A DNA stretch of 64,000 nucleotides from Bacteroidota bacterium (GCA_027482225.1 JAIXWD010000005.1:1-64000); one strand, 5' to 3'. Shown: positions 18,311-28,800, counted from the stretch's first letter. Notes: generated from the letters alone by a model not told the origin. Numbers and translations: made by a program.

Positions 18311-19589
18311 TTTACTGGTACTGTTTTGCAGTGGCCTATTCGCCCATCCTGTTTTTGCGCAAAAGCAAAAAATTATCGATAGCTTAATGCTGGCCATTAA
18401 ATCAACAAAAGATACAGCCTTGGTTGATGTATACAACGAAATATCGTACGAGTATAAAAACATTGATATTGAAAAAACTTTGTTATATGCTGATACCGCA
18501 ATCATAAAATCGAAAAAAATAAACTACACACGCGGCCTTGGTTATGCATATGCCAACCGTGGCAACTACTTTAAAAGTACAGGAGATAATGCGCAAGCAA
18601 GAGCATGTTATGTTTGGGCTTATATTCAACATCAAAAAATAGGTAATTTAAAAGGTATAGCAGCCACTTTAAATAGTTTGGCAAGTTTGCACTTTTTACA
18701 AGGAAAGCTTACCAAAGCGCTGTCAAATTTCATACAATCATTAACCATATCAAGAAAAATAAACGACCCCAGAGGCGAGGCCATTACCTTAAATAATATT
18801 GGTGTAATAAATCAAGAACAAAAAAACTACAGTAAAGCATTAGAATATTTCGAGCAATCTTACCATAAATTTAAAGAAATTGGCGATAAAAAAATCATGG
18901 CTGATGCCCTCAATAATATTGGTAATATTTATCATATTTTGGGTATAAATGATGATGCATTGCGCCATTACAATGAAGCCTTAGCAACATACATAAGCAC
19001 TGGGGATATAAAAGGAGAATCATCTGCTATTAATAATATTGGATTGGTATTTTACGAAGCAAAAGATTATAAATCGGCTTTAAAATATTACCACCAATCG
19101 TTATCTATTGATGAAAAATTAAATGACAAGCAAGCACAAACCATTACGTGTAACAACGTTGCATATTGTTACTACAACCTGAGTATGTTTTTTGCAGCAA
19201 AAAAATATGTATTGCGCGCGTTAAAATCTGCCCAAGAGCAAGAGGATAAAATTGATATGGTTAACTCATACGACTTACTTGCCAAATTAGAAGATAAATT
19301 AGGTAATTACAAAGAGGCGTTAACCTATTATAAACTTTATACAGCCTGTAGCGATAGTTTATACAGTGAAGAAACCAGACAAAAGCTAGAAGATATAGAA
19401 GCACAATACGAAGCCGAGAAAGCTGAAAACGAACGTTTAATAAAAGTTTTAGGTAAAGACCAAGATATAGAATCGGTGGGGAAATTGGCCGGTTATGGTT
19501 TATTCGCAAATCCACAAGTGATTGCCCTAATAAGCATTGCAGCCATCATTTTAGCAACAGGCGTATACTTTTGGATTAAACGCAGATAA
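18273..19589 (+). CDS. Secreted tetratricopeptide-repeat protein with C-terminal membrane anchor
   Basis: Begins with a signal peptide (ISLLVLFCSGLFAHPVFAQ), then about seven TPR units of the paired type (AITLNNIGVINQEQKNYSKALEYF and similar), a short coiled coil (EDIEAQYEAEKAENERLIKV) and one transmembrane helix (VIALISIAAIILATGVYFW) ending in IKRR. This is the sensor layout of Bacteroidota TPR-histidine kinases and TPR-LuxR regulators, but the cytoplasmic effector is absent: only four residues follow the helix. The ATG at 18273 is preferred over one at 18252; both overlap the ABC gene. It may display a TPR scaffold in the periplasm. Function unknown. Confidence 0.82.
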   Translation: MNYNLPQIKLRISLLVLFCSGLFAHPVFAQKQKIIDSLMLAIKSTKDTALVDVYNEISYEYKNIDIEKTLLYADTAIIKSKKINYTRGLGYAYANRGNYFKSTGDNAQARACYVWAYIQHQKIGNLKGIAATLNSLASLHFLQGKLTKALSNFIQSLTISRKINDPRGEAITLNNIGVINQEQKNYSKALEYFEQSYHKFKEIGDKKIMADALNNIGNIYHILGINDDALRHYNEALATYISTGDIKGESSAINNIGLVFYEAKDYKSALKYYHQSLSIDEKLNDKQAQTITCNNVAYCYYNLSMFFAAKKYVLRALKSAQEQEDKIDMVNSYDLLAKLEDKLGNYKEALTYYKLYTACSDSLYSEETRQKLEDIEAQYEAEKAENERLIKVLGKDQDIESVGKLAGYGLFANPQVIALISIAAIILATGVYFWIKRR

Positions 19590-19691
19590 ATAGCTAATTG
19601 CCAAAACATTAAATATGATGGTAGATTTTGCTGAAAAAACCTCATATTTGCGCCTCGTTAGTATTCATAAAAAACAAGATTTAAATATACC

Positions 19692-20576
19692 ATGGCAGTT
19701 TTAGTCGACAAAAATTCAAGGGTTATTGTGCAAGGCTTTACAGGCAGCGAAGGCACATTCCATGCTCAACAAATGATTGAGTATGGTACAAATGTAGTTG
19801 GTGGTGTTACACCAGGTAAAGGTGGTCAAACACACCTTGATCGTCCTGTATTTAACACCGTTAAAGATGCAGTTGATCAGGCACAAGCCAATACATCAAT
19901 TATATTCGTTCCACCGGCATTTGCAGCTGATGCAATTATGGAAGCAGCCGATGCAGGAATTAAAGTTATAATTTGCATTACAGAAGGAATTCCGGTAAAA
20001 GACATGATTCCGGTAAAAGAATACATTAAAGGAAAAGATTGCCGTTTAATTGGACCAAACTGCCCAGGTGTTATTACTCCAGGTCAAGCTAAGGTTGGTA
20101 TTATGCCTGGTTTTGTGTTTAAAACAGGCCGAATCGGTATCGTATCAAAATCAGGAACGTTAACATACGAAGCAGCTGACCAAGTAGTAAAAGCTGGTTT
20201 AGGTATATCAACAGCAATTGGTATTGGTGGTGACCCAATTATTGGAACACCTACTAAAGATGCAGTAGAAATGTTGATGAACGACCCTGAAACGGATGCC
20301 ATAATTATGATTGGTGAAATTGGTGGTAGCTACGAAGCTGATGCAGCTCGTTGGATTAAAGCTAACGGTAATAAAAAACCTGTAGTAGGATTTATTGCAG
20401 GCCAAACAGCGCCTCCGGGCCGCAGAATGGGTCATGCTGGTGCTATTGTTGGTGGACATGATGATACTGCTGCCGCTAAAATGGCTATCATGCGTGAGTG
20501 TGGTTTACATGTAGTAGAATCACCTGCAGAAATTGGTGCTACCATGATAGAAGCTTTAGGTTTAAAAGCAAACTAA
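19692..20576 (+). CDS. sucD: Succinyl-CoA synthetase subunit alpha
   Basis: A TCA-cycle enzyme subunit that carries the phosphohistidine. His248 lies in the conserved GHAGAIVGG, with the CoA-binding [10 protein letters not shown] and [10 protein letters not shown] upstream. Length of 294 residues is standard. The beta subunit gene sucC is not beside it; in many Bacteroidota the two are unlinked. A terminator follows 26 bp after the stop. Confidence 0.96.
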   Translation: MAVLVDKNSRVIVQGFTGSEGTFHAQQMIEYGTNVVGGVTPGKGGQTHLDRPVFNTVKDAVDQAQANTSIIFVPPAFAADAIMEAADAGIKVIICITEGIPVKDMIPVKEYIKGKDCRLIGPNCPGVITPGQAKVGIMPGFVFKTGRIGIVSKSGTLTYEAADQVVKAGLGISTAIGIGGDPIIGTPTKDAVEMLMNDPETDAIIMIGEIGGSYEADAARWIKANGNKKPVVGFIAGQTAPPGRRMGHAGAIVGGHDDTAAAKMAIMRECGLHVVESPAEIGATMIEALGLKAN

Positions 20577-20602
20577 GATTTTAGAAAATCCATACATTAA
20601 AC

Positions 20603-20635
20603 ATCCCCGTTTCTGATGAAGCGGGGATTTTTTTA
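20603..20635 (+). terminator. Intrinsic terminator of sucD
   Basis: Stem ATCCCCG (20603-20609) with CGGGGAT (20622-20628), with TTC/GAA pairing extending it inside, followed by a run of seven T. Confidence 0.88.
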
Positions 20636-20652
20636 TGTTTAAAACATTCCAT

Positions 20653-20692
20653 AAAAAAATCCCCCACCGTTTTTAAACGATGAGGGATTTTA
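20653..20692 (-). terminator. Intrinsic terminator of the T9SS cargo gene
   Basis: Read on the minus strand, AAATCCCTCATCG pairs with the later GGTGGGGGATTT (two G-T pairs), followed by T-rich sequence. It lies 27 bp after the stop of the 1271-residue gene. The sequence closely resembles the hairpin at 25781-25816. Confidence 0.85.
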
Positions 20693-20718
20693 ATTCCAAT
20701 AATGATCAAAGTTGATGC

Positions 20719-23700
20719 TTATTGAGTGAGTATTAGTTTTTGATTAACTACGCCTGATTCTGTTTTAACACTTACCGTATAAATTCCAGGAGTTGTTTTT
20801 AATCTTACCTCTAAAACAGATTGTTTTGTTTCGTTTGAAGTGTAGCTCCAAATTAATTGTCCTATGCTGTTAAATATATCTACTTGTTCAATATTGCTAT
20901 TTAAAACATCTATTGCAAAGCTTCCATTGTTAGGATTCGGATAGATTTGAACCTTATTACTTATTGATAATTCATTTGTTCCAACACTACCTACATTCAC
21001 ATTCAAATCTGATGAATCACTGCAACCTCCTGCATTGGTAACTTTAACCGATACCTTACCTAGCATCGACTGTGAACCCCAAGCAACCTGAACCACATTG
21101 GTGTTTTGACCACTTGCCACAACACCGCCTGTAATGTTCCATAAATAATTTACACCTGTTTGTTGCCCTACAATGTAGTTATTCATAGCTAAGGTAGCAA
21201 CAGTTGTTGGGCCAGTTATAATACCAGCCGTTGGTTTAACGCCTGAAGTTATGGTATCAAATTTGGTTACCACTACTTGGTTATTATCTTTTACCCTAAT
21301 TGTATAAATACCACCCGATAATGCATTGAACATGTTACTTGTTTGGTATGATCCGTTATTTAATGCATACATATATGGTGGATTACCTCCGCTTGCTGTT
21401 ATACTAATACTTCCATCATTTTTTCCTGAACACGTCTCGTTTACTTTGGCAGTAGTTAATGATAATGGAGTACCACCAATTGCAACAGTTAAAGTATCTG
21501 CAGCACCACAATTACCTTTAGATACAGCTGCAATGATTCTCCCAACACCAACTAATGAAGGCCATTGTACTTGTATAGAAGTGGTTCCATTTCCAGATAA
21601 CAATGTACCGTTGATCACACTCCATGTATAACTTGCACCTGATTGAGCCGCAATACTGTATGATTGTGTGCTGCTAACAGGTACACCATTTAATCCACTT
21701 ATGCCACCTACGGTAATAGCTGTTGGGTTGGTTAGCGTATCTTTTTTAGATACCACATTATTCTGTGCATCTTTTACATCTATATTATAAATACCAGCTA
21801 TTAAGTTGTTAAAGGCATTGCTCGTTTGATAAGTTCCTCCATTAATACGATAGGTATAAGGAGCAGTTCCACCACTACCGTTTACGGTTATACTACCATT
21901 TGCCTCGCCTGCACATAACGGATTTTGCTTGGTAGAAGTTACACCTAAAGGTTGAGGGCTAATGGAAATGGTTAATGAATCTGTTGCACCACAATTGCCT
22001 TTATTCACTGTAACGATTATTTTCCCAACACCGCTGCTAGCTGGCCATTGTACTTGTATAGCTGTAGTTCCATTTCCTGATAATAGCGTTCCATTAATCA
22101 CACTCCATATGTAACTAGCACCCGATTGAGCCGCAATACTATATGATTGTGTACTACTAACAGGAACATTATTCAATCCAGTAATTACACCCACGGAAAC
22201 CACTGGTGGATTAACCAAGGTATCCTTTTTAGTTGCAATATTGTTTATCGCATCTTTAATATCTACAGTATAAATACCTGCAATAAGGTTATTAAATGTA
22301 TTACTGCTTTGGTAGGCACCTCCATTAATACGATAGGTATATGGAGTGGTACCACCTGTTCCGTTAACGGTGATGCTACCTGTAGCTTCACCACCACATA
22401 ACGGATTTTGTTTGATAGTGGTTAAACCTAAAGGCTGAGGGTTTGCTCCAGAGCAGCTGATGTAGTTCACTTTGGTTATGGAATCTTTACATCCATTAAT
22501 CTTATGCTGTGCAATGAGTTTAACAGTATATTGACCATTGTTGTTATAGGTTTTAAATAGAATTTGATTGTTGGTCGAATCTGTTATTCCATCTCCCCAT
22601 TTCCAAAAATAGTTGTAATCGTTTAAAGGTTGTGTTTGATTTGCAAAAGTAAAATCAAAAGGAGGAGCTGTAACTACTTGCCTGTTGGATGAGAAATTAG
22701 GATTAAAAGTTGAATTTGCTTTACTGATAGAAAAAGTGAGCTCACTTCTACAGCCAGCTGAAGTTGATACTACCAACTTGTATATACCAGCATCAGTATA
22801 AGATTCAATAATATTTTGATTGGATAAACCAAACCCATCTTTACTCCATGATATTTGTTTAGGTCCAGTATTGCTTGTAGTTGCACCAATAGTGAAAATT
22901 GAATTTAATCCACATACAACAAGTGTATTAGTGGCTGAAGAAAAATTCCCTGCTGTACTTATTTGTAAGTTTAACAAGTCTGTTACAGTAACTAAATAGG
23001 TTTTTATGGTTTGACCAGCATTATTTTTTACTAAATAAGTTGTTGTTTGCGAAGGAGCATCTTGTATTAACCCTGTTCCAAGACTGGTTGTACCTTTAAA
23101 TAAATTACAGTTTATAAGATTGAACGTGATTATTTTTCCTTTGCAAATATTGGTATCCGAAATGCTGAATAATGGATTATAGTTTCTAAAACTGCTCATC
23201 TTAAAGTATGCCACAACAGATCGTTTATTAAAAAACGCATTACCAGGAATATGCCCAAGCCAGCCACTCGTTCTTACATAAGAATACATATGAAAAGCTT
23301 CAAATCCACCTGAATACGATTGATTCGTTATTCCGCCCCAACTTCCTTGGCCTTGTTCAGATTTAATAAGATATCCGAAATAGTTAGGTCTTTTAGTTCC
23401 GGGTGGAAGTGGATAAAGTGAAGGGTCTCTTTGGTAAATCATTACTCCAGTATCTGCGCCAATCACTCCTGATCTAAATTGTATACTGTAACCGAATACC
23501 TTGGATGTATCTGCAAATCCAACCTTCATATTATTTGGAGCCTTAAATCGTTTTACATCTAATATCCAGCTGTTTTCAAACCCCCCCATAGAATTAATAA
23601 CTTCGGTTGAGTCATTTCGAGTTAAAATAATGGTGTCTTTTTTAAAGTAATTGGTTTGCGTTAAAGATATGCTATCCCAATTTCCAAGAGGCATACTAAA

Positions 23701-24534
23701 TTTAGTCCCATTACTAAACGTTCCAAGTCTAATATTTGATCTCGTATACCAAGTTATGATTAAAGTATCTTTAACCGCTACTCTATTATTTGCACCAATA
23801 GTAATAGAATCGGTATTTCTTACATAGAGGTATGGAATCTCAATAGAGTCAAGATTCACACTATCTAAAACATTAACCTTAAGGTTTGGGTCGTAATTAT
23901 CTAACATTGGATCTCTAGCATCTATCATCGCCCCGGCAGATAAACTCACAAATCTATTTCTATTTCCAAATTCATCTACTCTATAGGATAAACTATCCTT
24001 CATCAAGAAATCAATAAATCTACTAGCAAAAGGATCAATCCAATCGGCCTGACTATACCAACCAGAATAAAATGGCCCAATTTGCGCAGTTGTATTAACC
24101 ACTAATTTATACCCTGTAATTTGTAGTGGAGCACTTCCACCAGCTTGGAAAAATACAGTAGTGTTTATGGTAAACGGATATGTTCCAGTATTTAAGTTAA
24201 CATTACTTGATTGGATAATTAAACAGCCGCTATTTCCAGCAAAAAGAATACCATTACTAGGGCTTGTTGAAGTGCTAAACCCAGCAGGTAAACCCACAAC
24301 GCCATTTATTACAATTCTGTTAACGGCTATACCACTAATGGATGTAGGAGAAAAGAATTGAATGTTGGATTGATAAGGGCTACCAATTGTTGCTACTGGC
24401 AAATTCGTTACCGTATCTGGATACTGAAGTTGAGAAGAATTAACCATGATGGTTCCACATTGTGCAAATAGCATTGGGCTTATCAAACTAGTGATGATAA
24501 GCAGCAATATTTTTTGAAGTATACGTTTTTTCAT
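20719..24534 (-). CDS. T9SS-exported cell-surface protein with PKD and SprB-type repeats
   Basis: 1271 residues. A signal peptide (KILLLIITSLISPMLFAQ) is followed by a region of about 450 residues of unknown fold, an Ig-like stretch, a PKD domain (WKWGDGITDSTNN, about residue 645) and three tandem units of about 161 residues (699-1183). Each unit pairs an SprB-type repeat (GSITVNGTGGTTPYTYRING) with a second beta domain (YSIAAQSGASYIWSV). The last ~80 residues are a T9SS type A sorting domain (VQIYPNPNNGSFAIDV, then GIYTVSVKTESG), so the protein is exported through the outer membrane and anchored or released. SprB itself is a gliding adhesin; an adhesive role here is inferred. Confidence 0.9.
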   Translation of the reverse strand: MKKRILQKILLLIITSLISPMLFAQCGTIMVNSSQLQYPDTVTNLPVATIGSPYQSNIQFFSPTSISGIAVNRIVINGVVGLPAGFSTSTSPSNGILFAGNSGCLIIQSSNVNLNTGTYPFTINTTVFFQAGGSAPLQITGYKLVVNTTAQIGPFYSGWYSQADWIDPFASRFIDFLMKDSLSYRVDEFGNRNRFVSLSAGAMIDARDPMLDNYDPNLKVNVLDSVNLDSIEIPYLYVRNTDSITIGANNRVAVKDTLIITWYTRSNIRLGTFSNGTKFSMPLGNWDSISLTQTNYFKKDTIILTRNDSTEVINSMGGFENSWILDVKRFKAPNNMKVGFADTSKVFGYSIQFRSGVIGADTGVMIYQRDPSLYPLPPGTKRPNYFGYLIKSEQGQGSWGGITNQSYSGGFEAFHMYSYVRTSGWLGHIPGNAFFNKRSVVAYFKMSSFRNYNPLFSISDTNICKGKIITFNLINCNLFKGTTSLGTGLIQDAPSQTTTYLVKNNAGQTIKTYLVTVTDLLNLQISTAGNFSSATNTLVVCGLNSIFTIGATTSNTGPKQISWSKDGFGLSNQNIIESYTDAGIYKLVVSTSAGCRSELTFSISKANSTFNPNFSSNRQVVTAPPFDFTFANQTQPLNDYNYFWKWGDGITDSTNNQILFKTYNNNGQYTVKLIAQHKINGCKDSITKVNYISCSGANPQPLGLTTIKQNPLCGGEATGSITVNGTGGTTPYTYRINGGAYQSSNTFNNLIAGIYTVDIKDAINNIATKKDTLVNPPVVSVGVITGLNNVPVSSTQSYSIAAQSGASYIWSVINGTLLSGNGTTAIQVQWPASSGVGKIIVTVNKGNCGATDSLTISISPQPLGVTSTKQNPLCAGEANGSITVNGSGGTAPYTYRINGGTYQTSNAFNNLIAGIYNIDVKDAQNNVVSKKDTLTNPTAITVGGISGLNGVPVSSTQSYSIAAQSGASYTWSVINGTLLSGNGTTSIQVQWPSLVGVGRIIAAVSKGNCGAADTLTVAIGGTPLSLTTAKVNETCSGKNDGSISITASGGNPPYMYALNNGSYQTSNMFNALSGGIYTIRVKDNNQVVVTKFDTITSGVKPTAGIITGPTTVATLAMNNYIVGQQTGVNYLWNITGGVVASGQNTNVVQVAWGSQSMLGKVSVKVTNAGGCSDSSDLNVNVGSVGTNELSISNKVQIYPNPNNGSFAIDVLNSNIEQVDIFNSIGQLIWSYTSNETKQSVLEVRLKTTPGIYTVSVKTESGVVNQKLILTQ
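20985..22440 (-). repeat. Three tandem ~483-bp coding repeats
   Basis: Units begin at about 22437, 21953 and 21470 and run towards lower coordinates. The first two are nearly identical over long stretches (for example the blocks at 22321-22340 and 21837-21856); the third is more diverged. The repeats are in frame and encode paired SprB/beta domains. Confidence 0.8.
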
Positions 24535-24570
24535 GGCTCTAACTTATGCTTTTTAAAATTATAAAAAAAA

Positions 24571-24587
24571 TCCAAGTTCGTCCAAGT
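24571..24587. promoter_or_regulatory. Direct repeat TCCAAGT, 10-bp period
   Basis: TCCAAGT occurs at 24571-24577 and 24581-24587, one helical turn apart, in the 85-bp gap between the divergent T9SS cargo gene and the helix-turn-helix gene. It could be a regulator site; no protein is assigned. Confidence 0.3.
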
Positions 24588-24619
24588 AAACTTATATTAT
24601 TAAATATTAATATTGACTG

Positions 24620-25147
24620 GTGAATGTATTAAAAACTAAAATTGAATTGCGCTATGGTAAAACCATCACATTTTCGGCCGAGTGCAATAAATTAGCCTCG
24701 CACATTTATCATGCAATTGGCGTTAAAATAAGTGCACAAACACTACGCAGGGTTTTAGGGTTTATAAACGATGGTTCAAAGCCTGGCAAATCTACCCTGA
24801 AAGTAATTTGTGACTATTGTAATATAGAGCATGTAGAGGAGTTATTCTCAAATAACGAACCTAAGTTATCTGCTATTGATATAGAGCAAATCAATTTTCT
24901 AAAAAGTTTTTATGATATTGATTTGTCTTCTGACTATGACTTTAATTACCATAAAGCTTGTGGGAACATTGCACGCAAAATCATTAATCAACCCAACTAC
25001 TTAGAAGCGCTCTCTGGTTTTTTAACCAAAAGTCCTGTTGGCCAAATTTTCTTTTTCGAGCGCTTCCCATACATTGATGGGATTACAGGTGATTACAAGA
25101 AATATTTTAAGCGATATGTACAAAGTAAAAAAAAACATGAGGCGTAG
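24620..25147 (+). CDS. N-terminal half of an amber-split helix-turn-helix regulator
   Basis: A GTG start and 175 codons ending in TAG. Residues ~15-75 form a predicted DNA-binding helix-turn-helix region (IGVKISAQTLRRVLGF, then SKPGKSTLKVICDYCNIEH) of a kind common in uncharacterised Bacteroidota proteins, where it precedes a TPR-like helical region of 200-300 residues. Here the frame stops after FFFERFPYIDG...KKHEA, but the same frame continues directly after the TAG as LFGNCILFIGAYLNQ. This and the following entry are therefore best read as one interrupted gene spanning 24620-25780. It is divergent from the T9SS cargo gene. Confidence 0.65.
   Translation: MNVLKTKIELRYGKTITFSAECNKLASHIYHAIGVKISAQTLRRVLGFINDGSKPGKSTLKVICDYCNIEHVEELFSNNEPKLSAIDIEQINFLKSFYDIDLSSDYDFNYHKACGNIARKIINQPNYLEALSGFLTKSPVGQIFFFERFPYIDGITGDYKKYFKRYVQSKKKHEA
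25145..25147 (+). other. In-frame amber codon interrupting the regulator gene
   Basis: TAG in the context GCG TAG CTT. The upstream and downstream reading frames are the same (both start positions leave remainder 2 on division by 3), and the 18 bases between the TAG and the next possible start encode LFGNCI, in keeping with the hydrophobic helix that follows. Confidence 0.7.
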
Positions 25148-25165
25148 CTTTTTGGCAACTGTATT

Positions 25166-25780
25166 TTGTTTATAGGTGCTTACCTCAATCAAAACAAAAT
25201 TGAGTTAACTGATTACCTTAAAAGGATAAACAGTATTGCAGTCCATCAGGAAATGCATCCATTTCCACAAGCACGCAAAATCATGTCAAACGTTTTGTAC
25301 CATCATCTTTTTAACAATCAAACTGAATTGGAAAAATGGAAAAAGATTGCTTTTGAAGAAGAGAAAAAGCAACTACGTGGCAATTTACCTAATGCTCATT
25401 TCCCGTTCTTTCAGTTTACCATGGCAGATGCGTTTAATCTTATTGGCGATTATGAATCTGCTTTAAAAATGATTCGTTTAGCTGATCTTGATTACAAGTG
25501 TTATGATAATGGTGTGGTTGAATTGGGATATTTCGAATGTTTTGATTTGGTAAGAGCAATTACTTATTATCACATCGGCAGAAAAGAAGATGCAACAAGG
25601 ATTTTAAATCACATTGAATCAGCGAAATTCATTTTTATCTGTCACGATTACTTTTTAATTCAACAAAAAATACTTGAATTAAACATGTGCAAATCCCCTA
25701 CAGCAAAAAAATACCTAAAGCTTAAAACAGAAGTAAATTGGCTCATCAATAAAACTGGTTTTACATTCTTTAAGATATAA
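25166..25780 (+). CDS. C-terminal half of the amber-split regulator
   Basis: An open frame of 204 codons whose only early start is a TTG at 25166 inside what looks like a continuous helix. It is rich in helical, TPR-like sequence (FNLIGDYESALKMIRLADLD; YYHIGRKEDATRILNHIE). On its own it lacks the DNA-binding region. It may be translated only by readthrough of the TAG, by reinitiation, or not at all. A hairpin terminator follows directly, so the transcription unit is intact. Confidence 0.6.
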   Translation: MFIGAYLNQNKIELTDYLKRINSIAVHQEMHPFPQARKIMSNVLYHHLFNNQTELEKWKKIAFEEEKKQLRGNLPNAHFPFFQFTMADAFNLIGDYESALKMIRLADLDYKCYDNGVVELGYFECFDLVRAITYYHIGRKEDATRILNHIESAKFIFICHDYFLIQQKILELNMCKSPTAKKYLKLKTEVNWLINKTGFTFFKI

Positions 25781-25816
25781 AAAATCCCTCACCGATTTTA
25801 CGCGATGAGGGATTTT
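25781..25816. terminator. Bidirectional intrinsic terminator
   Basis: AAAATCCCTCA (25781-25791) pairs perfectly with TGAGGGATTTT (25806-25816). T-rich sequence flanks it on both strands, so it can serve the regulator on the plus strand and the ribonucleotide reductase (stop at 25868) on the minus strand. Confidence 0.85.
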
Positions 25817-25867
25817 ACTATTATTACTTCTCGATACGCCTTTCAGGCAACTCGAAGTGACTGTTTA

Positions 25868-28800
25868 TTATGAACAACCTGTTTGTGTACCACAGTTCAT
25901 GCATTTGTAACAAGCACCACTACGTATTGTTAAACTACCGCAACTAGGGCAAGCAGGGCTATCGCCAAAGCTCTTTAAGTATGCTTGCGTTTGGTCAACT
26001 GCGGTTGCGCTTACTTCAGGCAATTTATTAGATGGTTCAACCATTGGTGTTGATTTCATAAAACCTATTGATGCAGGTGCTGCAGCGGGAGTATTTACTG
26101 GGTTAATTACTACATTTTGCATGTTTGCTGATGGTAAATTATGTTTTTGATTTACCGCCAAGTGCGAACGTTGCTCTTCAGTAGCAGGTACCTGAATAAA
26201 ATCTTCACGGCCTAAGTATTCAAATCCTAACATGCGGAACATGTAATCGATAATTGAAGTGGCATTCTTGATGTTACCATGACCAGTTACCATACCTGCA
26301 GGCTCAAAACGGGTAAAGGTAAATTTATCAACGTACTCTTCTAGCGGCACACCATATTGTAAACCTAACGATACCGCAATAGAGAAGCAGTTCATTAACG
26401 AACGAAGTGTTGCACCTTCTTTATGTAAGTCAACAAAAATTTCACCTAACGTTCCATCTTCGTACTCTCCTGTGCGAACAAATATGGTTTGTCCACCAAC
26501 GGTAGCTTTTTGTGTAAACCCACTGCGTTTGCCAGGCAATTGTTTGCGTTCTACAATACGAGCTAACTTACGTTTAAACTCTGTATCATGACTGCGGTTT
26601 AGTATTGCTGTAGCAGCATCTAAAACTTGTTCAGGAGTTAATTCTCCAACAGGTTTGTTTGCATCAGCACCTAAAACAGATTCAACAGCTTCTTGTACTT
26701 CTTCCTCTTCCTTAACATCAGATTTGTTGCTAAGCGGTTGAGATAATTTACAACCATCGCGATAGAGTGCATTTGCTTTTAAACCCATGCTCCAACTAAG
26801 ATGGTAGCATTCTTTAATGTCGTCTACAGAAGCCTCATTAGGTAAGTTGATGGTTTTTGATATAGCACCCGATAAGAAAGGTTGTGCGGCAGCCATCATT
26901 CTGATGTGACCAGTAGCAGCAATGTAACGCTCTCCGATGTTACCACATTTGTTAGCACAATCAAACACTGCTAAGTGTTCCTCTTTTAAAGCAGGTGCAC
27001 CTTCTACTGTCATTGTTCCGCATACATAATTGTTTGCTTCTTCAATTTCGGCACGGGTAAAACCTAATTTACGTAACAAATTAAATTTAGGGCTGTTATA
27101 TTCTTCTGGTATAAAGCCTAAACGTTGCATGCACTCCTCACCTAATGTCCAGTGGTTAAATGCAAAGCCAATTTCAAATGCACCTGATGCTGCTTTATCT
27201 AATTTAGCAATTTCTTCTGCTGTAAATCCACGGAAAGCTAAACTCTCTGGATTGATGTGTGGTGCACCAGTTAGGGTAGCATGACCAATAGCATATTTAA
27301 TAATAGCATCAATTTCTTCGGCAGTATAGCCTAAATTTTTTAATGATGCAGGTACTGATTGATTGATGATTTTAAAGTATCCACCACCTGATAATTTTTT
27401 GAATTTAACCAAAGCAAAATCTGGCTCAATACCGGTTGTATCACAATCCATTACTAAACCAATGGTTCCAGTTGGAGCGATTACAGTTGTTTGCGCATTG
27501 CGATAACCATGTTTTTCACCTAATTGAACTGCGTTATCCCACGAAGTGCATGCAGCACTAAGTAAATAATCAGGGCAATATTTAGGATCGATTCCAACAG
27601 GTCTGATGGTTAAACCTTCATACGCATCTGTTGCATTGTAAGCAGCATAGCGGTGGTTACGCATAACACGTAACATATGTGTTTTATTCTCTTCGTATTT
27701 GGCAAACGGACCTAAATGTGCAGCCATCTCTGCCGAAGTGCTGTATGCTGTACCAGTTAAGATAGCAGTAATAGCTCCACAAATTGCAAATGCTTTAGGT
27801 GAATCGTAAGGAATACCTGCTACCATTAAAGCCGTACCTAAGTTGGCATAACCTAAACCTAATGTGCGGTACTCATATGATAACTGAGCAACTTCTTGCG
27901 ATGGGAATTGTGCCATCAAAACAGAAACTTCTAATACAATAGTCCAAATGCGTGAAGCATGTTCAATACCTTTAACATCAAACTCGCTGGTTGCAGGATT
28001 GAAGAAACGCATTAAATTTAATGACGCTAAGTTACATGCTGTATTATCCAAAAACATGTACTCAGAACAAGGATTAGATGCATTAATAGTTCCACCTTCA
28101 GGACAAGTATGCCATTCGTTAATGGTAGAATCATATTGTACACCAGGATCAGCACATGCCCAAGCAGCATCACCTATCATATCCCACAATTCTTTTGCAG
28201 GAATAGATTTCATGATATCACCTTTTGCACGTCCAACTAAATTCCAATTTTTACCTTCTTCTAACGCTTTAAAAAATGCATGAGGTATACGAACTGAGTT
28301 GTTTGAGTTTTGACCCGAAACAGTTGCATAAGCTTCACCTTCGTAATCGCTAGGATATCCAGCAGCTATTAACGCAGCTACTTTTTTCTCTTCGTTCTTT
28401 TTCCAATTAATAAACTCTACAATCTCTGGATGATCTAAATCTAAGCACACCATTTTAGCAGCACGTCTGGTTGTTCCGCCAGATTTAATTGCACCTGCAG
28501 CGCGATCACCAATTTTTAAGAAACTCATTAAACCCGATGATGTTCCGCCACCCGAAAGTTTTTCGCCTGCACCACGTACGCGACTAAAGTTTGTTCCTAC
28601 ACCAGAGCCATATTTAAATATACGTGCCTCACGAACCCAAAGATCCATGATACCACCCTCGTTTACCAAATCATCATTTACAGATAAAATAAAACAAGCG
28701 TGTGGTTGAGGACGTTCGTATGCCGAAGTAGACCTCTCTAATTTACCTGTATTAGGATTTACAAAGTAATGACCTTGTGGTTTACCAGTGATGCCATATG

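Noticed and set aside
20985-22440. CRISPR-like or non-coding repeat array
   Set aside because: The units are about 483 bp, in frame and coding.
25125-25147. Frameshift in the A-run as the cause of the split regulator
   Set aside because: Both halves are already in the same frame, and the other two frames hit stop codons at once; an amber codon explains the split better.
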